Made by a program: the position numbers and the translations under genes. A stretch of DNA of 64,000 bases from Rossellomorea arthrocnemi (GTDB lineage Bacteria > Bacillota > Bacilli > Bacillales > Bacillaceae_B), in the NCBI RefSeq assembly GCF_904424705.1, contig NZ_CAJGBF010000016.1, positions 27,199 to 91,198 on the forward strand. The letters run 5' to 3'. Numbering within the stretch: the first letter of the stretch is position 1; the number at the start of each line of letters is the position of its first letter. The notes beneath the pieces are model-generated. The model did no database searches, was not told the DNA's origin, and worked only from the letters and a program-made list of their open reading frames with translations. Shown one piece after another: positions 8,021-16,587 of the stretch.

Positions 8021-8743
8021 TTATGCATTATATTGTTCAACATTTTTATGATGTGATTGAGAACGCTTATTTGAAAGGAAACCACCAAGAAGAATAGCGG
8101 CCGTCAGAACAATTGTAATAATTGTAGTAATGACACCATGTTCAATATTGATCAGGTCTAAGAACTTTTCATCTGAAACGATCATTTCACCTGCAGTGTA
8201 GGCAAGGATCCCTGCTCCAAGGTAAGCAATCCAGCGGAATCTTTCAAGGATTTTCACAATGGCTTTCGAGCCGAAAATCATAATCGGGATCGAAATGAAT
8301 ACGCCAAGGGCGATCATGCCGATATGTCCATGTGCAGCACCTGCGACAGCAACGACGTTATCAAGACTCATTGCGGCATCGGCAATGATGATGGTCGTGA
8401 TGGCTTGTCTAAGTCCGGTATGTGATTTGATATTGGCTTCCTCTTCATTTTCAACGAGTACCTGATAGGCAATCCATAGTAACAGAACGCCTCCTATAAG
8501 ATGTACATAAGGAATCTGAAGTAAGTAAACGATGATGGCAGCAAAGAAAACACGCAGGATGACGGCACCAGCCGTTCCCCAAAAAATCGCTTTGTTTTGA
8601 AGGTCTTTCGGCAATCTTCTCGTTGCCATGGCAATGACAATCGCATTATCTCCAGATAGAATGATATCGATGGCTACAATTTTTAAAAGGGCAATGATTG
8701 CACCGGTGGAAATGGCAAGTCCAAGTGAAAATAAGAAGTCCAT
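8021..8743 (-). CDS. TerC/YjbE-family integral membrane protein
   Basis: A 240-residue TerC-superfamily protein with about seven membrane helices. Two inverted-repeat motifs carry the conserved acidic residues: DIILSGDNAIVIAMA near residue 26 and DAAMSLDNVVAVAG near 120. Relatives in B. subtilis (YceF, YkoY) export manganese to feed secreted metalloenzymes; this YjbE-like member may do the same, but the metal is not proven. The start at 8743 has CAAGGAGGAAGC upstream; an upstream in-frame start at 8806 lacks one. I see no yybP-ykoY riboswitch in the 240-bp leader. Confidence 0.87.
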   Translation of the reverse strand: MDFLFSLGLAISTGAIIALLKIVAIDIILSGDNAIVIAMATRRLPKDLQNKAIFWGTAGAVILRVFFAAIIVYLLQIPYVHLIGGVLLLWIAYQVLVENEEEANIKSHTGLRQAITTIIIADAAMSLDNVVAVAGAAHGHIGMIALGVFISIPIMIFGSKAIVKILERFRWIAYLGAGILAYTAGEMIVSDEKFLDLINIEHGVITTIITIVLTAAILLGGFLSNKRSQSHHKNVEQYNA

Positions 8744-8937
8744 TTTGCTTCCTCCTTGTGTATATGAATCTATGAATAAAATACTAACTAATCTAGTATA
8801 CCACATTTTTTTGATAGAAATACTTCTATCATTTTAAATGATTGGTTATCTCGCTCCCAAGGGAGGAAATTCATGGTTAATAGAGGAAACGTGAAATAGA
8901 TAGAAATTTCCCGTTGTTTTATTAAAAAAGCAAAAGG

Positions 8938-8970
8938 AAATCCCCGCCTCCATTTAAGAGGCGGGGATTT
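8938..8970 (-). terminator. Terminator of the Tyr-Pro/Gly-His-rich protein gene
   Basis: AAATCCCCGCCTC pairs perfectly with GAGGCGGGGATTT around a seven-base loop, followed on the minus strand by TTTCCTTTTGC. Confidence 0.85.
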
Positions 8971-8980
8971 TCCGATTTCA

Positions 8981-9301
8981 TTAATATGGCGCATAAGGTG
9001 GATAGGAATAAGGGTAGGGATAGGGATAGGGGTAGGGATAGGGATATGCCGGCACTGGTACCGGGTAGGGGCCGGGTGCTGCAGCCGCTCCGACGGCTAA
9101 GCCTGTCACTGTCCCGGCAGCAAAACCGGGGTATCCCCAGCCATGACTCCAGTTCCCTCCGTGATTCCCATTTCCTCCCTGGTTCCAGTTTGTTCCGTGT
9201 CCCCAAGCCGCGTGACCGTGTCCATTTCCCCAACTTGCATGCCCTCCACCGCCGTGAGCAGGTCTATACATATTGTGTGGTAGATCCAATGTCATTCCCA
9301 C
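8981..9301 (-). CDS. Small Gly/His/Trp- and Tyr-Pro-rich protein, unknown function
   Basis: A 106-residue low-complexity protein I do not recognise. A Gly/His/Asn/Trp-rich part (residues 18-55, with GGGGH and HGHAAWGHG) is followed by a short Ala/Gly hydrophobic segment (TVTGLAVGAAAA) and a tail of about eight Tyr-Pro dipeptides. Such composition fits spore-coat, cell-surface or metal-binding proteins; no family can be assigned. The start is uncertain: GTG at 9301 or ATG at 9295, both crowding AAAGGTGG. A strong terminator directly follows the stop, supporting a real gene. On the other strand the tail reads as a hexanucleotide repeat. Confidence 0.7.
   Translation of the reverse strand: MGMTLDLPHNMYRPAHGGGGHASWGNGHGHAAWGHGTNWNQGGNGNHGGNWSHGWGYPGFAAGTVTGLAVGAAAAPGPYPVPVPAYPYPYPYPYPYPYSYPPYAPY
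9005..9046. repeat. TAGGGA hexanucleotide repeat inside the Tyr-Pro tail
   Basis: About six imperfect copies of TAGGGA/TAGGGG read on the plus strand and encode alternating Tyr and Pro on the minus strand. Hexamer steps keep the frame, so repeat number could vary without truncating the protein. Confidence 0.8.
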
Positions 9302-9424
9302 CTTTCATAAAATAGAGGAGTGGTTACATCATATGTGGAGTTTGTAGAAGGGGAATACGGACATACCGTGAACTTTATAAACAAAATAGCCAAAAGGATT
9401 CTTTTGGAGTTTATTATCGATTTA

Positions 9425-9466
9425 TTCTCATTCCTTTTTGAATTTCCTATAATGAAAGCGTTATCA
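9425..9466 (+). promoter_or_regulatory. tctCBA promoter with overlapping CcpA cre site
   Basis: A TATAAT -10 box lies at 9448-9453; the -35 (TTCTCA, 9425-9430) is poor at 17 bp spacing. TGAAAGCGTTATCA at 9453-9466 matches the cre consensus TGWAANCGNTNWCA at every position and overlaps the -10 edge. CcpA would block this promoter when preferred sugars are present. The weak -35 fits a promoter needing the CitT-like activator encoded downstream. Confidence 0.8.
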
Positions 9467-9491
9467 GAAATGATTGAAGGGGGAAATCAAG

Positions 9492-10502
9492 ATGAAGAAA
9501 CAAGGTATTATGGCTCTTATTTTATCAAGTTTATTAGTCGTAACTACTGCATGTGGAAGTTCGGACTCGGCCAGCAACTCTGAAAGTGATGGGGAATGGA
9601 CTCCGTCGAAGCCGATTGAAGTTGTGGCTCCGGCTGGTGCAGGAGGAGGCTGGGACACTACGGCAAGGACGGTATCAAAGGTAATGGAAGAACAGAAAAT
9701 CATTGATCAGCGCATGGCGGTCGTCAATAAGCCGGGAGGAGGAGGCTCTGTTGGCTGGTCCTATATCAATGGGAAAGAAGGGGACAATCATACCATGTTT
9801 GTCACCTCACCACCGATATTCTTCGTGCCCCTCAATGGGCAATCGACCCTTTCCCACAAGGATTTTACACCGATAGCAGGGGTGATCGCCGACTATGCTG
9901 CGTTTGTCGTAGATGCTGATTCCCCGTATGATACGATGAATGATCTCGTGGATGCGTTGAAAAAGGATCCGACATCTGTTTCGATAGTCGGGGTCTCTTC
10001 ACCGGGAAGCATGGATCATATGCAGTTCGTTAAAGCAGTAAAAGCAGCAGGTGTGGATGTGAAAAAACTGAAATATGTTTCCGCTCAGGACGGATCCGGT
10101 ATGAGCATGCTCCTTGGAGGGAAGGTGGATGTCTACTCCACAGGTCTTGCAGAAGCATCCGAACAAGCCAGGGCCGGTAAGGTGAAGGTTCTCGCAATTA
10201 CCGCTCCGGAGCGGTTGGAGGGAGATACCGTATCGGAGTTCCCTACGTTAAAAGAACAGGGGATTGATGATGAATTCGTTGTATGGCGTGGGTTCTTAGG
10301 CCCTAAGGATATGGATCCCGAAGCCGTTCTTTATTATGAAAAAGCGTTCAAGGAAATGATCGAAACAGATCAATGGAAGGAAATGCGTGATAAATTCGGC
10401 TGGACGGACAACTATATGTCTTCAGAAGAGTTCGGTCAATTCCTGGATGAGGAATACGAAGAAATCGAGGAACTGATGGAGGAAATCGGTTTGAAAAAAT
10501 AG
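9492..10502 (+). CDS. tctC: Tripartite tricarboxylate transporter substrate-binding lipoprotein TctC
   Basis: A 336-residue TctC-family (Bug-type) binding protein. Its lipoprotein signal peptide ends TTAC with Cys 21. Typical motifs are PSKPIEVVAPAGAGGGWDTTAR near the mature N-terminus, NKPGGGGSVGW and the C-terminal EYEEIEELMEEIG helix. It captures citrate-like tricarboxylates or similar acids outside the cell and hands them to TctAB. The start is ATG 9492, nine bases after GGGGGA; an in-frame codon at 9474 lacks a site. First gene of tctCBA, with the opposing CitST-like pair as likely regulator. Confidence 0.92.
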   Translation: MKKQGIMALILSSLLVVTTACGSSDSASNSESDGEWTPSKPIEVVAPAGAGGGWDTTARTVSKVMEEQKIIDQRMAVVNKPGGGGSVGWSYINGKEGDNHTMFVTSPPIFFVPLNGQSTLSHKDFTPIAGVIADYAAFVVDADSPYDTMNDLVDALKKDPTSVSIVGVSSPGSMDHMQFVKAVKAAGVDVKKLKYVSAQDGSGMSMLLGGKVDVYSTGLAEASEQARAGKVKVLAITAPERLEGDTVSEFPTLKEQGIDDEFVVWRGFLGPKDMDPEAVLYYEKAFKEMIETDQWKEMRDKFGWTDNYMSSEEFGQFLDEEYEEIEELMEEIGLKK

Positions 10503-10555
10503 AGAACCGGGAGCAGGATTTTCTGTTCCCCCTTTCTTGATAAGGAGTGAATCAT

Positions 10556-11014
10556 ATGAGAACCAAACCAGATCGAATCATCTCACTTATACTACTAGTG
10601 TTTGCCGGGGTCTATCTAGCTCTTAGCTACCGGCTTCCTGCATTCCCATATGCGATCATCGACAGCGACGTTCTTCCTAAGGGGCTTGGATACCTGCTGA
10701 TCATTTTAGCCATTGTCCTGTTTTTACAGGCGAAAGATGATACGGACGAAGATAAAAAGAGACGTTATGTAAAAAAAGAAGATGTCGTCATTTTGTTTTC
10801 CGTGCTTGCATCCCTGCTTGTTTATATTTTTCTATTAGAATCGGTGGGGTTTTTACTATCTACTATTTTGTTTTTGCTCGTGATCCCGTTCGTATTGGGA
10901 TTCAAAAAGAAAGTGACGACTGTTCTGGTGGCCTTTCTTTTTTCAGGAGTCATGTATTACTCATTTAACTATCTTCTCAATATAACATTACCACAGGGGA
11001 TTCTACCCTTTTAG
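10556..11014 (+). CDS. tctB: Tripartite tricarboxylate transporter small membrane subunit TctB
   Basis: A 152-residue TctB-family protein with four predicted membrane helices, the usual size for the small integral subunit of TTT importers. It lies 53 bp after tctC and 12 bp before tctA, as in the standard operon. AAGGAGTG precedes ATG 10556 at good spacing; the GTG at 10547 lies inside this ribosome site and is not the start. Its role is structural or coupling within the sodium-driven transporter. Confidence 0.9.
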   Translation: MRTKPDRIISLILLVFAGVYLALSYRLPAFPYAIIDSDVLPKGLGYLLIILAIVLFLQAKDDTDEDKKRRYVKKEDVVILFSVLASLLVYIFLLESVGFLLSTILFLLVIPFVLGFKKKVTTVLVAFLFSGVMYYSFNYLLNITLPQGILPF

Positions 11015-11026
11015 GAGGTGACCAGC

Positions 11027-12541
11027 ATGATTGAAAGTATCTTATATGGGTTTCAAGTAGCTTTCACGCCGGAAAACCTGTTCTTCGCCTTTATCGGTGT
11101 ACTGGCCGGAACCATCATTGGTATGCTTCCGGGACTTGGTCCCATCAGCGCTATAGCGATCATGATTCCACTCAGTTACGGGATGTCCCCGGCTTCCGCG
11201 TTGATCCTGATGGCAGGGGTATATTATGGTGCCGTATTTGGCGGTTCCACTTCTTCGATACTACTAAATGCTCCAGGGATTTCCGGTACGGTAGCCACAG
11301 CGTTTGACGGGTATCCCATGGCGAAGCAGGGGAAGGCAGGGAAAGCCCTTGCTATTGCCGCTATCTCCTCCTTTGCAGGGGGGACAATCAGCGTCGTTGC
11401 TCTCATGCTTGTGGCGCCTTATATGGCGAAGCTTGCCATCACATTCGGTCCTACGGAGTATTTCGCCCTCATGCTTCTCGGCCTTACGGCAATATCCAGT
11501 TTATCTGAGGGATCGACAAATAAAGCACTGATTTCAGCGACGATTGGATTGATGGTCGCGACAGTAGGGATCGACCAGCAAACAGGTACGCAGCGGTTCA
11601 CATTCGGAAATCCCGGTTTACTAGAAGGAATCGATTTTCTCATTATCGCACTGGGTTTATTTGCTCTATCCGAAGTATGTCAGCTGATTATTTCTCGGAA
11701 TGAAAATACGTTGAAAGGAAAGGAAGCAGTTGGTAGTTTAAAGCTTGAAAAACACGAATTAAAGGAAATGGCTGGTCCGATCAGTCGTCACTCCGTCCTT
11801 GGCTTTATTCTGGGGGTTCTTCCCGGGGCTGGTGCCACGATTGCCTCTTTCCTATCCTATATTTCAGAGAAGCGATTATCGAAAGATCCCTCTTCATTCG
11901 GAAAAGGGAATATTAAAGGGTTAGCTGCACCTGAGACCTCGAATAACGCTGCAACAAGCGGCGCATTCGTACCTTTGTTGACATTGGGGATACCCGGCTC
12001 AGGGACGACAGCAGTTCTTCTTGGAGCCTTATTGGTAGTAGGGGTACAGCCGGGGCCATTGATGCTTCAGGATCATCCTGACGTTTTCTGGGGTGTGATT
12101 GCCAGCATGTATATAGGGAATCTATTTCTTTTAGTTCTCAACCTGCCCCTAATTCCCATTTTGGCAAAAATCCTCTATATCCCAAAGCAGTTGTTGATTG
12201 CATTGATTATTGTCTTCTGCATGATCGGGGTTTACGCAGTAAGCTTTAACGCATTTCATTTATACCTTCTGGTTGGATTCGGTGTATTGGGATATGTTTT
12301 GAAGATGTTTAAATTCCCAGCACCGCCCTTTATTCTTGCGTTTATATTGGGAGGGATGATGGAGCAATCATTCAGGCAGGCGATGACGATATCGAACGGG
12401 TCGTATGGTGTGTTCTTTCAGAGCAACATTACCATTGGATTATTGATCGTATCATTCATCTCCCTTGTCCTTCCATCTATATTGGGGCTAAGGAAGAAAG
12501 AGAAGAATGCACAGTTTGATAAGGTAAAGAAACAAGCCTGA
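11027..12541 (+). CDS. tctA: Tripartite tricarboxylate transporter large membrane subunit TctA
   Basis: A 504-residue TctA protein with about eleven membrane segments. The family segments GMLPGLGPISAIAIMIPLSYG (near residue 29) and GVLPGAGATIASFLSYI (near 265) form the inverted-repeat substrate motifs, and LGIPGSGTTAVLLGAL follows. It is the channel-forming, ion-coupled subunit that imports the acid delivered by TctC. AGGAGGTG lies just before ATG 11027; a GTG at 11018 overlaps that site and is rejected. Confidence 0.94.
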   Translation: MIESILYGFQVAFTPENLFFAFIGVLAGTIIGMLPGLGPISAIAIMIPLSYGMSPASALILMAGVYYGAVFGGSTSSILLNAPGISGTVATAFDGYPMAKQGKAGKALAIAAISSFAGGTISVVALMLVAPYMAKLAITFGPTEYFALMLLGLTAISSLSEGSTNKALISATIGLMVATVGIDQQTGTQRFTFGNPGLLEGIDFLIIALGLFALSEVCQLIISRNENTLKGKEAVGSLKLEKHELKEMAGPISRHSVLGFILGVLPGAGATIASFLSYISEKRLSKDPSSFGKGNIKGLAAPETSNNAATSGAFVPLLTLGIPGSGTTAVLLGALLVVGVQPGPLMLQDHPDVFWGVIASMYIGNLFLLVLNLPLIPILAKILYIPKQLLIALIIVFCMIGVYAVSFNAFHLYLLVGFGVLGYVLKMFKFPAPPFILAFILGGMMEQSFRQAMTISNGSYGVFFQSNITIGLLIVSFISLVLPSILGLRKKEKNAQFDKVKKQA

Positions 12542-12546
12542 GCATG

Positions 12547-12582
12547 GAAAAGCAGTGAGGCGTTCAACGCCTCGCTGCTTTC
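12547..12582. terminator. Bidirectional terminator between tctA and the response regulator
   Basis: GAAAAGCAGTGAGGCG pairs with CGCCTCGCTGCTTTC around TTCAA with one G-U pair. It lies between convergent stop codons. Confidence 0.8.
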
Positions 12583-12584
12583 CT

Positions 12585-13277
12585 CTATTCTTGAAAAAAA
12601 TATCTCCGTTGTGGTCTGCCGACACCACCATAAGTCAGCTCCACCCTGATTTTCTTCTGTGAGACCAGGTACTCTAGATAACGTCTGGCCGTTGTCCTGG
12701 TGACCCCGACCTCTCCAGCCATTTCTTCTGCCGTATATCCCTGATTGTCACCGATATCAATGGTCTTAATGATGGAATCCAATGTAATCGTATCGATTCC
12801 TTTCGGAGGCTCAGGGGACGTCTCGACCCCTCCTGTACGTTTCTTTCGGTTAAACAGATTATCTACTTCATATTGATTCTCTACTTGAGACTCATTCATT
12901 CTCTCCTTGTATTGCTGATATTTGAGGAGAGTATCTTCAAATCGGTTAAAGATGATCGGCTTTAGGATATAATCAAATGCACCGCCGCGGATTGCATTGG
13001 CGATATGCTCGGTCTCTTTCGCCGCCGTAACGAGAATGACATCCGTGTTACGGTAACCCTTTCTGATTTCCCATAGAAATTCACTGCCGGTTCCATCCGG
13101 GAAGTAAACATCAAGGAGTATCAAGTCCGGATTGACGACAGGTAACACTTTTTTGGCTTCTGTTATGGTGGTGGCGATCCCCCCCACCTGAAATCGTTCC
13201 AGTTGAGCGATATACTGACTGTTGATTTCAGCTGTTTTGATGTCATCTTCTATAATAAATACATTCCACTTACGCAA
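12585..13277 (-). CDS. CitT/DcuR-family response regulator
   Basis: A 230-residue response regulator of the CitB/CitT family. The receiver domain has the acidic pocket E10-D11-D12, phospho-acceptor D56 (LILLDVYFPDG) and a conserved Lys in ILKPI. The C-terminal part holds the family HTH, with YTAEEMAGEVGVTRTTARRYL as the DNA-reading region. It is ten bases downstream of its kinase gene. Position beside tctCBA and family knowledge (B. subtilis CitT controls citM) imply it activates tctCBA when the substrate acid is present. Confidence 0.92.
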   Translation of the reverse strand: MRKWNVFIIEDDIKTAEINSQYIAQLERFQVGGIATTITEAKKVLPVVNPDLILLDVYFPDGTGSEFLWEIRKGYRNTDVILVTAAKETEHIANAIRGGAFDYILKPIIFNRFEDTLLKYQQYKERMNESQVENQYEVDNLFNRKKRTGGVETSPEPPKGIDTITLDSIIKTIDIGDNQGYTAEEMAGEVGVTRTTARRYLEYLVSQKKIRVELTYGGVGRPQRRYFFQE

Positions 13278-13288
13278 ATCAATCCCCC

Positions 13289-14875
13289 CTAATGCTGCTT
13301 TGGAACACTGACTGTAAATAGGGCTCCCCCAAGCTCACTTTCTTCCACTGTCAAATACCCTTGCAGATGCTCCACGCTTTTCTGGACAAGGTGAAGGCCG
13401 ATTCCCCGGTCCTTCCCTGCTTTAGTGGAATACCCCTTTTCAAATATGGATTCTATACGCTGAATTCCACCGCCGCTGTCCTCTATTTCAAAGATGAAAT
13501 CATTTCCGAGATCCGTCATGAATAATTGAACATGCCTGTTGTGTTGAGGATAGGATAATACTTCTTCAAAGGCGTTATCGAGAATATTTCCAATGATCGT
13601 AATCAATTTTTCCCTTTGGATATCCGTAAGCCATGTGGTGATTAAACTGTCAGGATGTATCGAGAATGATACCTTCAGTTCATGAGACCGATTATATTTT
13701 CCAATGATCAGACCTGCCAGGACCGGATCGGGGACTGCTTTTAATAAAAATTGGATCAGGTCCTCATACCCTGAGGACTCTTCCTGAATGAGAGTCAAAG
13801 CTTCTTCATGATGCTGAAGCTGGATCAGACCGGCAATCGTATTCAATTTATTTCGATACTCATGGGTCTGAGACCTTAGTATACCTGCATATTCTTGAAC
13901 TTGTGATAACTCCTTCGTAAGTTGATCGATTTCATCCTTTCTTCTAAAACTGGCCACTACGCCTACAATAGTTCCTTCTTCTAAAATCGGAAGGCGATTG
14001 ACGATGAGGTCATGATGATTCAATGAGATTTCATCGTCAAGCTGACTTTCTCTCGTTTCCAGCACATCCACCATTTTCGTATCAGGGATGACATCTAAAA
14101 TATGCCTGCCCCTATTTGAATATTGATGATGAAGTGCCAGAATACTGTGGGCATTAGCGTTAATTTCAGTTATCAATCCATGCTGATCGATGGCGATGAT
14201 CCCTTCCCGGACCGATTCGATGATCGCGCGCTTTTCTTTGAACTGCATGGCAATTTCCTTAGGCTCCAACCCGAAGATTGCTTTCTTGATTCCTTTTCCA
14301 ATGAAAAAGGATCCGACGATTCCGATTAATAGGATGATGGCGACGAGAGTTAACACCTTTGTACGGTAAGGAATGACAATGTCGTGGATACTATCCTCAA
14401 GAAATCCGACTGACACGACACCGATGATTTCATTTTGCTCGTTTCTGATCGGAACCTTTCCTCTGACAGAAGGACCCAAAGATCCCGTCGCATGAGAAAC
14501 ATAGGACTTCCCCTTCATCAAAGCCCTATCATTATCTCCACCGACCATCTTTTTTCCAAGCCGTTCACTCAAAGGATGGGAATAGCGGACAGACTCTTTG
14601 TTGCCGACTACAATGAAAGTGGCACCGGTTTCTTTACGGATGTCTTCTACTAAAGGTTGGATGATATCTTCCGGTTGTTTTTGACTGAATGCTTCGGTGA
14701 CAGCAGGCATCTTAGAGACAGATTGTGCCACTGCAAGTGCCTGCTTTCCTTTCAAGTCTGTCAGAGTATCTGTTAACATTCGAAAAAAAATGACTGAAAG
14801 GGATAATATCAAAACGGACAGAAGTGCTAATACAATGACGATAATCTTTGACTGAAGTGAAAACTTTTTCATCAT
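13289..14875 (-). CDS. CitS/DcuS-family sensor histidine kinase
   Basis: A 528-residue membrane kinase. TM1 (about 10-31) and TM2 (about 172-194) flank an extracellular PAS-like CitA/DcuS sensor domain with the SVRYSHP and VRGKVPIRN ligand-site signatures. A cytoplasmic PAS domain (about 215-310) precedes the phospho-acceptor H338 in SQTHEYRNKLNTIAGLIQL, and the HATPase has the N-box NILDNAFEEV and DSGGGI. The family senses citrate, malate or other di/tricarboxylates. It starts ATGATG, with AAGAAGGAA upstream; the second ATG (14872) is equally possible. Confidence 0.93.
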   Translation of the reverse strand: MMKKFSLQSKIIVIVLALLSVLILSLSVIFFRMLTDTLTDLKGKQALAVAQSVSKMPAVTEAFSQKQPEDIIQPLVEDIRKETGATFIVVGNKESVRYSHPLSERLGKKMVGGDNDRALMKGKSYVSHATGSLGPSVRGKVPIRNEQNEIIGVVSVGFLEDSIHDIVIPYRTKVLTLVAIILLIGIVGSFFIGKGIKKAIFGLEPKEIAMQFKEKRAIIESVREGIIAIDQHGLITEINANAHSILALHHQYSNRGRHILDVIPDTKMVDVLETRESQLDDEISLNHHDLIVNRLPILEEGTIVGVVASFRRKDEIDQLTKELSQVQEYAGILRSQTHEYRNKLNTIAGLIQLQHHEEALTLIQEESSGYEDLIQFLLKAVPDPVLAGLIIGKYNRSHELKVSFSIHPDSLITTWLTDIQREKLITIIGNILDNAFEEVLSYPQHNRHVQLFMTDLGNDFIFEIEDSGGGIQRIESIFEKGYSTKAGKDRGIGLHLVQKSVEHLQGYLTVEESELGGALFTVSVPKQH

Positions 14876-15031
14876 GGGTTCCTTCTTTTTTAGAAAATTC
14901 TATTATTACTAGAATAAAAGAGTTGGAGGGTTTGTACAAGAGAAGAAGAAAATCAGGAAGTGAAGTGTTTGAAACAAACAAAATGTGGTATAGGAAACAT
15001 AGTCTATTTTCAGAGGAGGATCTACAACGTT

Positions 15032-15439
15032 TTGGCAACCATCGTTACAATAGGAGCTATTCTATTTATCTTGGTAAACCTAATCTATTTCTTTAAGGAT
15101 AAGCATTTCAAATACAGCTACTTCAGTACAGCGCTCTTTTATAAGTTGTTCTTTGTACTTCTCAGTCTCATGATTGCATTTGCTGTACTCTATTTTGCAC
15201 TGTCGTATGATAATCCGATGCTTCGGGTAAGCTCGCCGAGTGGAAAGCCGGTGGAGCATTCATTCCTCAATTATCTTTATTATAGCGGAGTGACCATACT
15301 GTCAGTCGGGTACGGGGACTATATTCCAACGGGACATCTCAGGTTCTTTGCGTTGCTGGAAGCAGCAATCGGACTGTTACTTCCGACTGCCTATTTTATG
15401 AAGGTATTGGAGTCAAAAGGGAGGAAGGAAGATGAATAG
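15032..15439 (+). CDS. Small two-helix potassium channel protein (Ion_trans_2)
   Basis: A 135-residue pore protein with TM1, a re-entrant pore helix and TM2. The selectivity filter SVGYGD (in TILSVGYGDYIPTG, near residue 88) is the K+ channel signature. No RCK or other regulatory domain is attached. I favour the TTG at 15032: AGAGGAGGA lies at 15012-15020, though the spacing is long, and the product then matches the 134-residue paralogue at 58494. The frame is open from a GTG at 14960, which would add 24 residues without a membrane or signal feature. Confidence 0.75.
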   Translation: MATIVTIGAILFILVNLIYFFKDKHFKYSYFSTALFYKLFFVLLSLMIAFAVLYFALSYDNPMLRVSSPSGKPVEHSFLNYLYYSGVTILSVGYGDYIPTGHLRFFALLEAAIGLLLPTAYFMKVLESKGRKEDE

Positions 15440-15567
15440 GTTATCTTGGTATCCAAACAGTGCTTAATTTGGCACAAGTTTATCAAACGGTTGCTTAATA
15501 CAAGGTGGGGATCGTTCGATCACCATTGTAATGAAGATGACTCAATCATTCACATCCATAAAAAAAG

Positions 15568-15601
15568 CGTGAACCCGGTACAATCATCAACCGGGTTCAC
15601 G
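15568..15601 (-). terminator. Terminator downstream of the DUF2269-like gene
   Basis: CGTGAACCCGGT pairs perfectly with ACCGGGTTCACG around a ten-base loop. The minus strand runs into TTTTTTT, so it serves the leftward gene. Confidence 0.8.
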
Positions 15602-15605
15602 TACT

Positions 15606-16052
15606 TTACACCCACATCCCCGGCTTTACTACCATAAACCATAGCATCGCCAGGAGGAGAATGAGATAAATCCAAACGGTTCGATGTAACTTTCCAACCA
15701 GCCTATCCCTGTCTGCATCATCCTCTCCGAATTTCCGCAGTGTCGGCGAGAATGCACGTGCGAGAAAAAAAAGGGAGCAGAACATGATGACAAGGGTCAT
15801 AATGATCCACGGCGTCGTCCATGTCCATGGTCCGAGAAGGACAAGGAGGATTCCTGTTCCAACAAGGACGTGTCCGGAATGCTTGGAAAGTCGCACGGAA
15901 AAGCGGAACGTGTCCAGGTATGAAGGCAGGATGGACTCAGAAGCGGTACGTAGCTTCTGAGTCATCGGCAATAGTATAAAGAATGGCCCGATGGAGGCGA
16001 CAACACTAATCACATGTAGATAGATCACTGTTTTGTATAGTAGATGCACCAT
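15606..16052 (-). CDS. Four-helix integral membrane protein, DUF2269-like
   Basis: A 148-residue protein with four membrane helices. HVISVVASIGPFFILLP in helix 1 and a later conserved His pair (SKHSGHVLVGTGILLVLLG) fit the DUF2269 group of small membrane proteins, a call I make from general pattern only. Paired His residues in helices could bind haem, but no function is known. It ends 10 bp from the start side of the ASCH-domain gene and is probably cotranscribed with it. Confidence 0.6.
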   Translation of the reverse strand: MVHLLYKTVIYLHVISVVASIGPFFILLPMTQKLRTASESILPSYLDTFRFSVRLSKHSGHVLVGTGILLVLLGPWTWTTPWIIMTLVIMFCSLFFLARAFSPTLRKFGEDDADRDRLVGKLHRTVWIYLILLLAMLWFMVVKPGMWV

Positions 16053-16062
16053 GTGAAGAACT

Positions 16063-16401
16063 CTATTCCGTCACTAAACTGAATTCGTGAACCCATACTT
16101 TCATCCCTGGATGCCAAGGCATTCCGGGATGGTAGGAGAGGATGGTTTGTTTATATTCCTCCACAGTTTGAAAACCTTCTTGCAAGGCATGCTCGTCCGT
16201 CAGCTCACCAAGTGATTGTGAATAGACGTTGTTCACTATGTATTTTTTTCCCTGTAGCTCCATGATTTCGCCGATATCAGCATATCTTCCATTTCGGCGA
16301 GTAGCTGTTTTCGTTCCTTGAAGCACCTTTTCAACATCTTCAGCTTTAGTGACCAAACGCTCGATGGTGCATGTTTTCGCTGGCAGTTCTTGATTTGTCA
16401 T
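16063..16401 (-). CDS. ASCH-domain-like protein
   Basis: A 112-residue protein with the short beta-barrel pattern of ASCH domains: KVLQGTKTATRRNGRYADIGE (about residues 25-45) followed by GKKYIVNNVYSQSLGELTDEHA. ASCH proteins relate to PUA RNA-binding folds, and some act on modified nucleosides (N4-acetylcytidine amidohydrolase); which activity this one has cannot be told. AAAGGGG lies upstream of the ATG. It is probably the first gene of a two-gene leftward unit. Confidence 0.65.
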   Translation of the reverse strand: MTNQELPAKTCTIERLVTKAEDVEKVLQGTKTATRRNGRYADIGEIMELQGKKYIVNNVYSQSLGELTDEHALQEGFQTVEEYKQTILSYHPGMPWHPGMKVWVHEFSLVTE

Positions 16402-16587
16402 TTTTGAAAAACCCCTTTCGACCTTTACTATAGCATACTCAGGGATTGTACAGCATGTGGATGTTTCTTGTCCCGCCCTATAACCCCCCCATTGGTTACA
16501 AAAGTGAATTTCTTTTTCTAGCGGAGAAGGTTATTGGATGCTATGATTGGATGAAATATCAGATATAGAAAGAAGGCTTCGGGAGTA

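Noticed and set aside
8744..8930. yybP-ykoY manganese riboswitch before the TerC gene
   Set aside because: No recognisable paired-junction motif or terminator/antiterminator pair in the leader.
8986..9315. 109-codon Arg/Ser-rich frame on the plus strand
   Set aside because: It is the antisense of the Tyr-Pro repeat gene; its Asp-Arg repeats come from the hexanucleotide run.
9320..9583. 87-codon frame on the plus strand before and into tctC
   Set aside because: It overlaps the tctC start, cre site and promoter, has no clear ribosome site, and its product has no coherent features.
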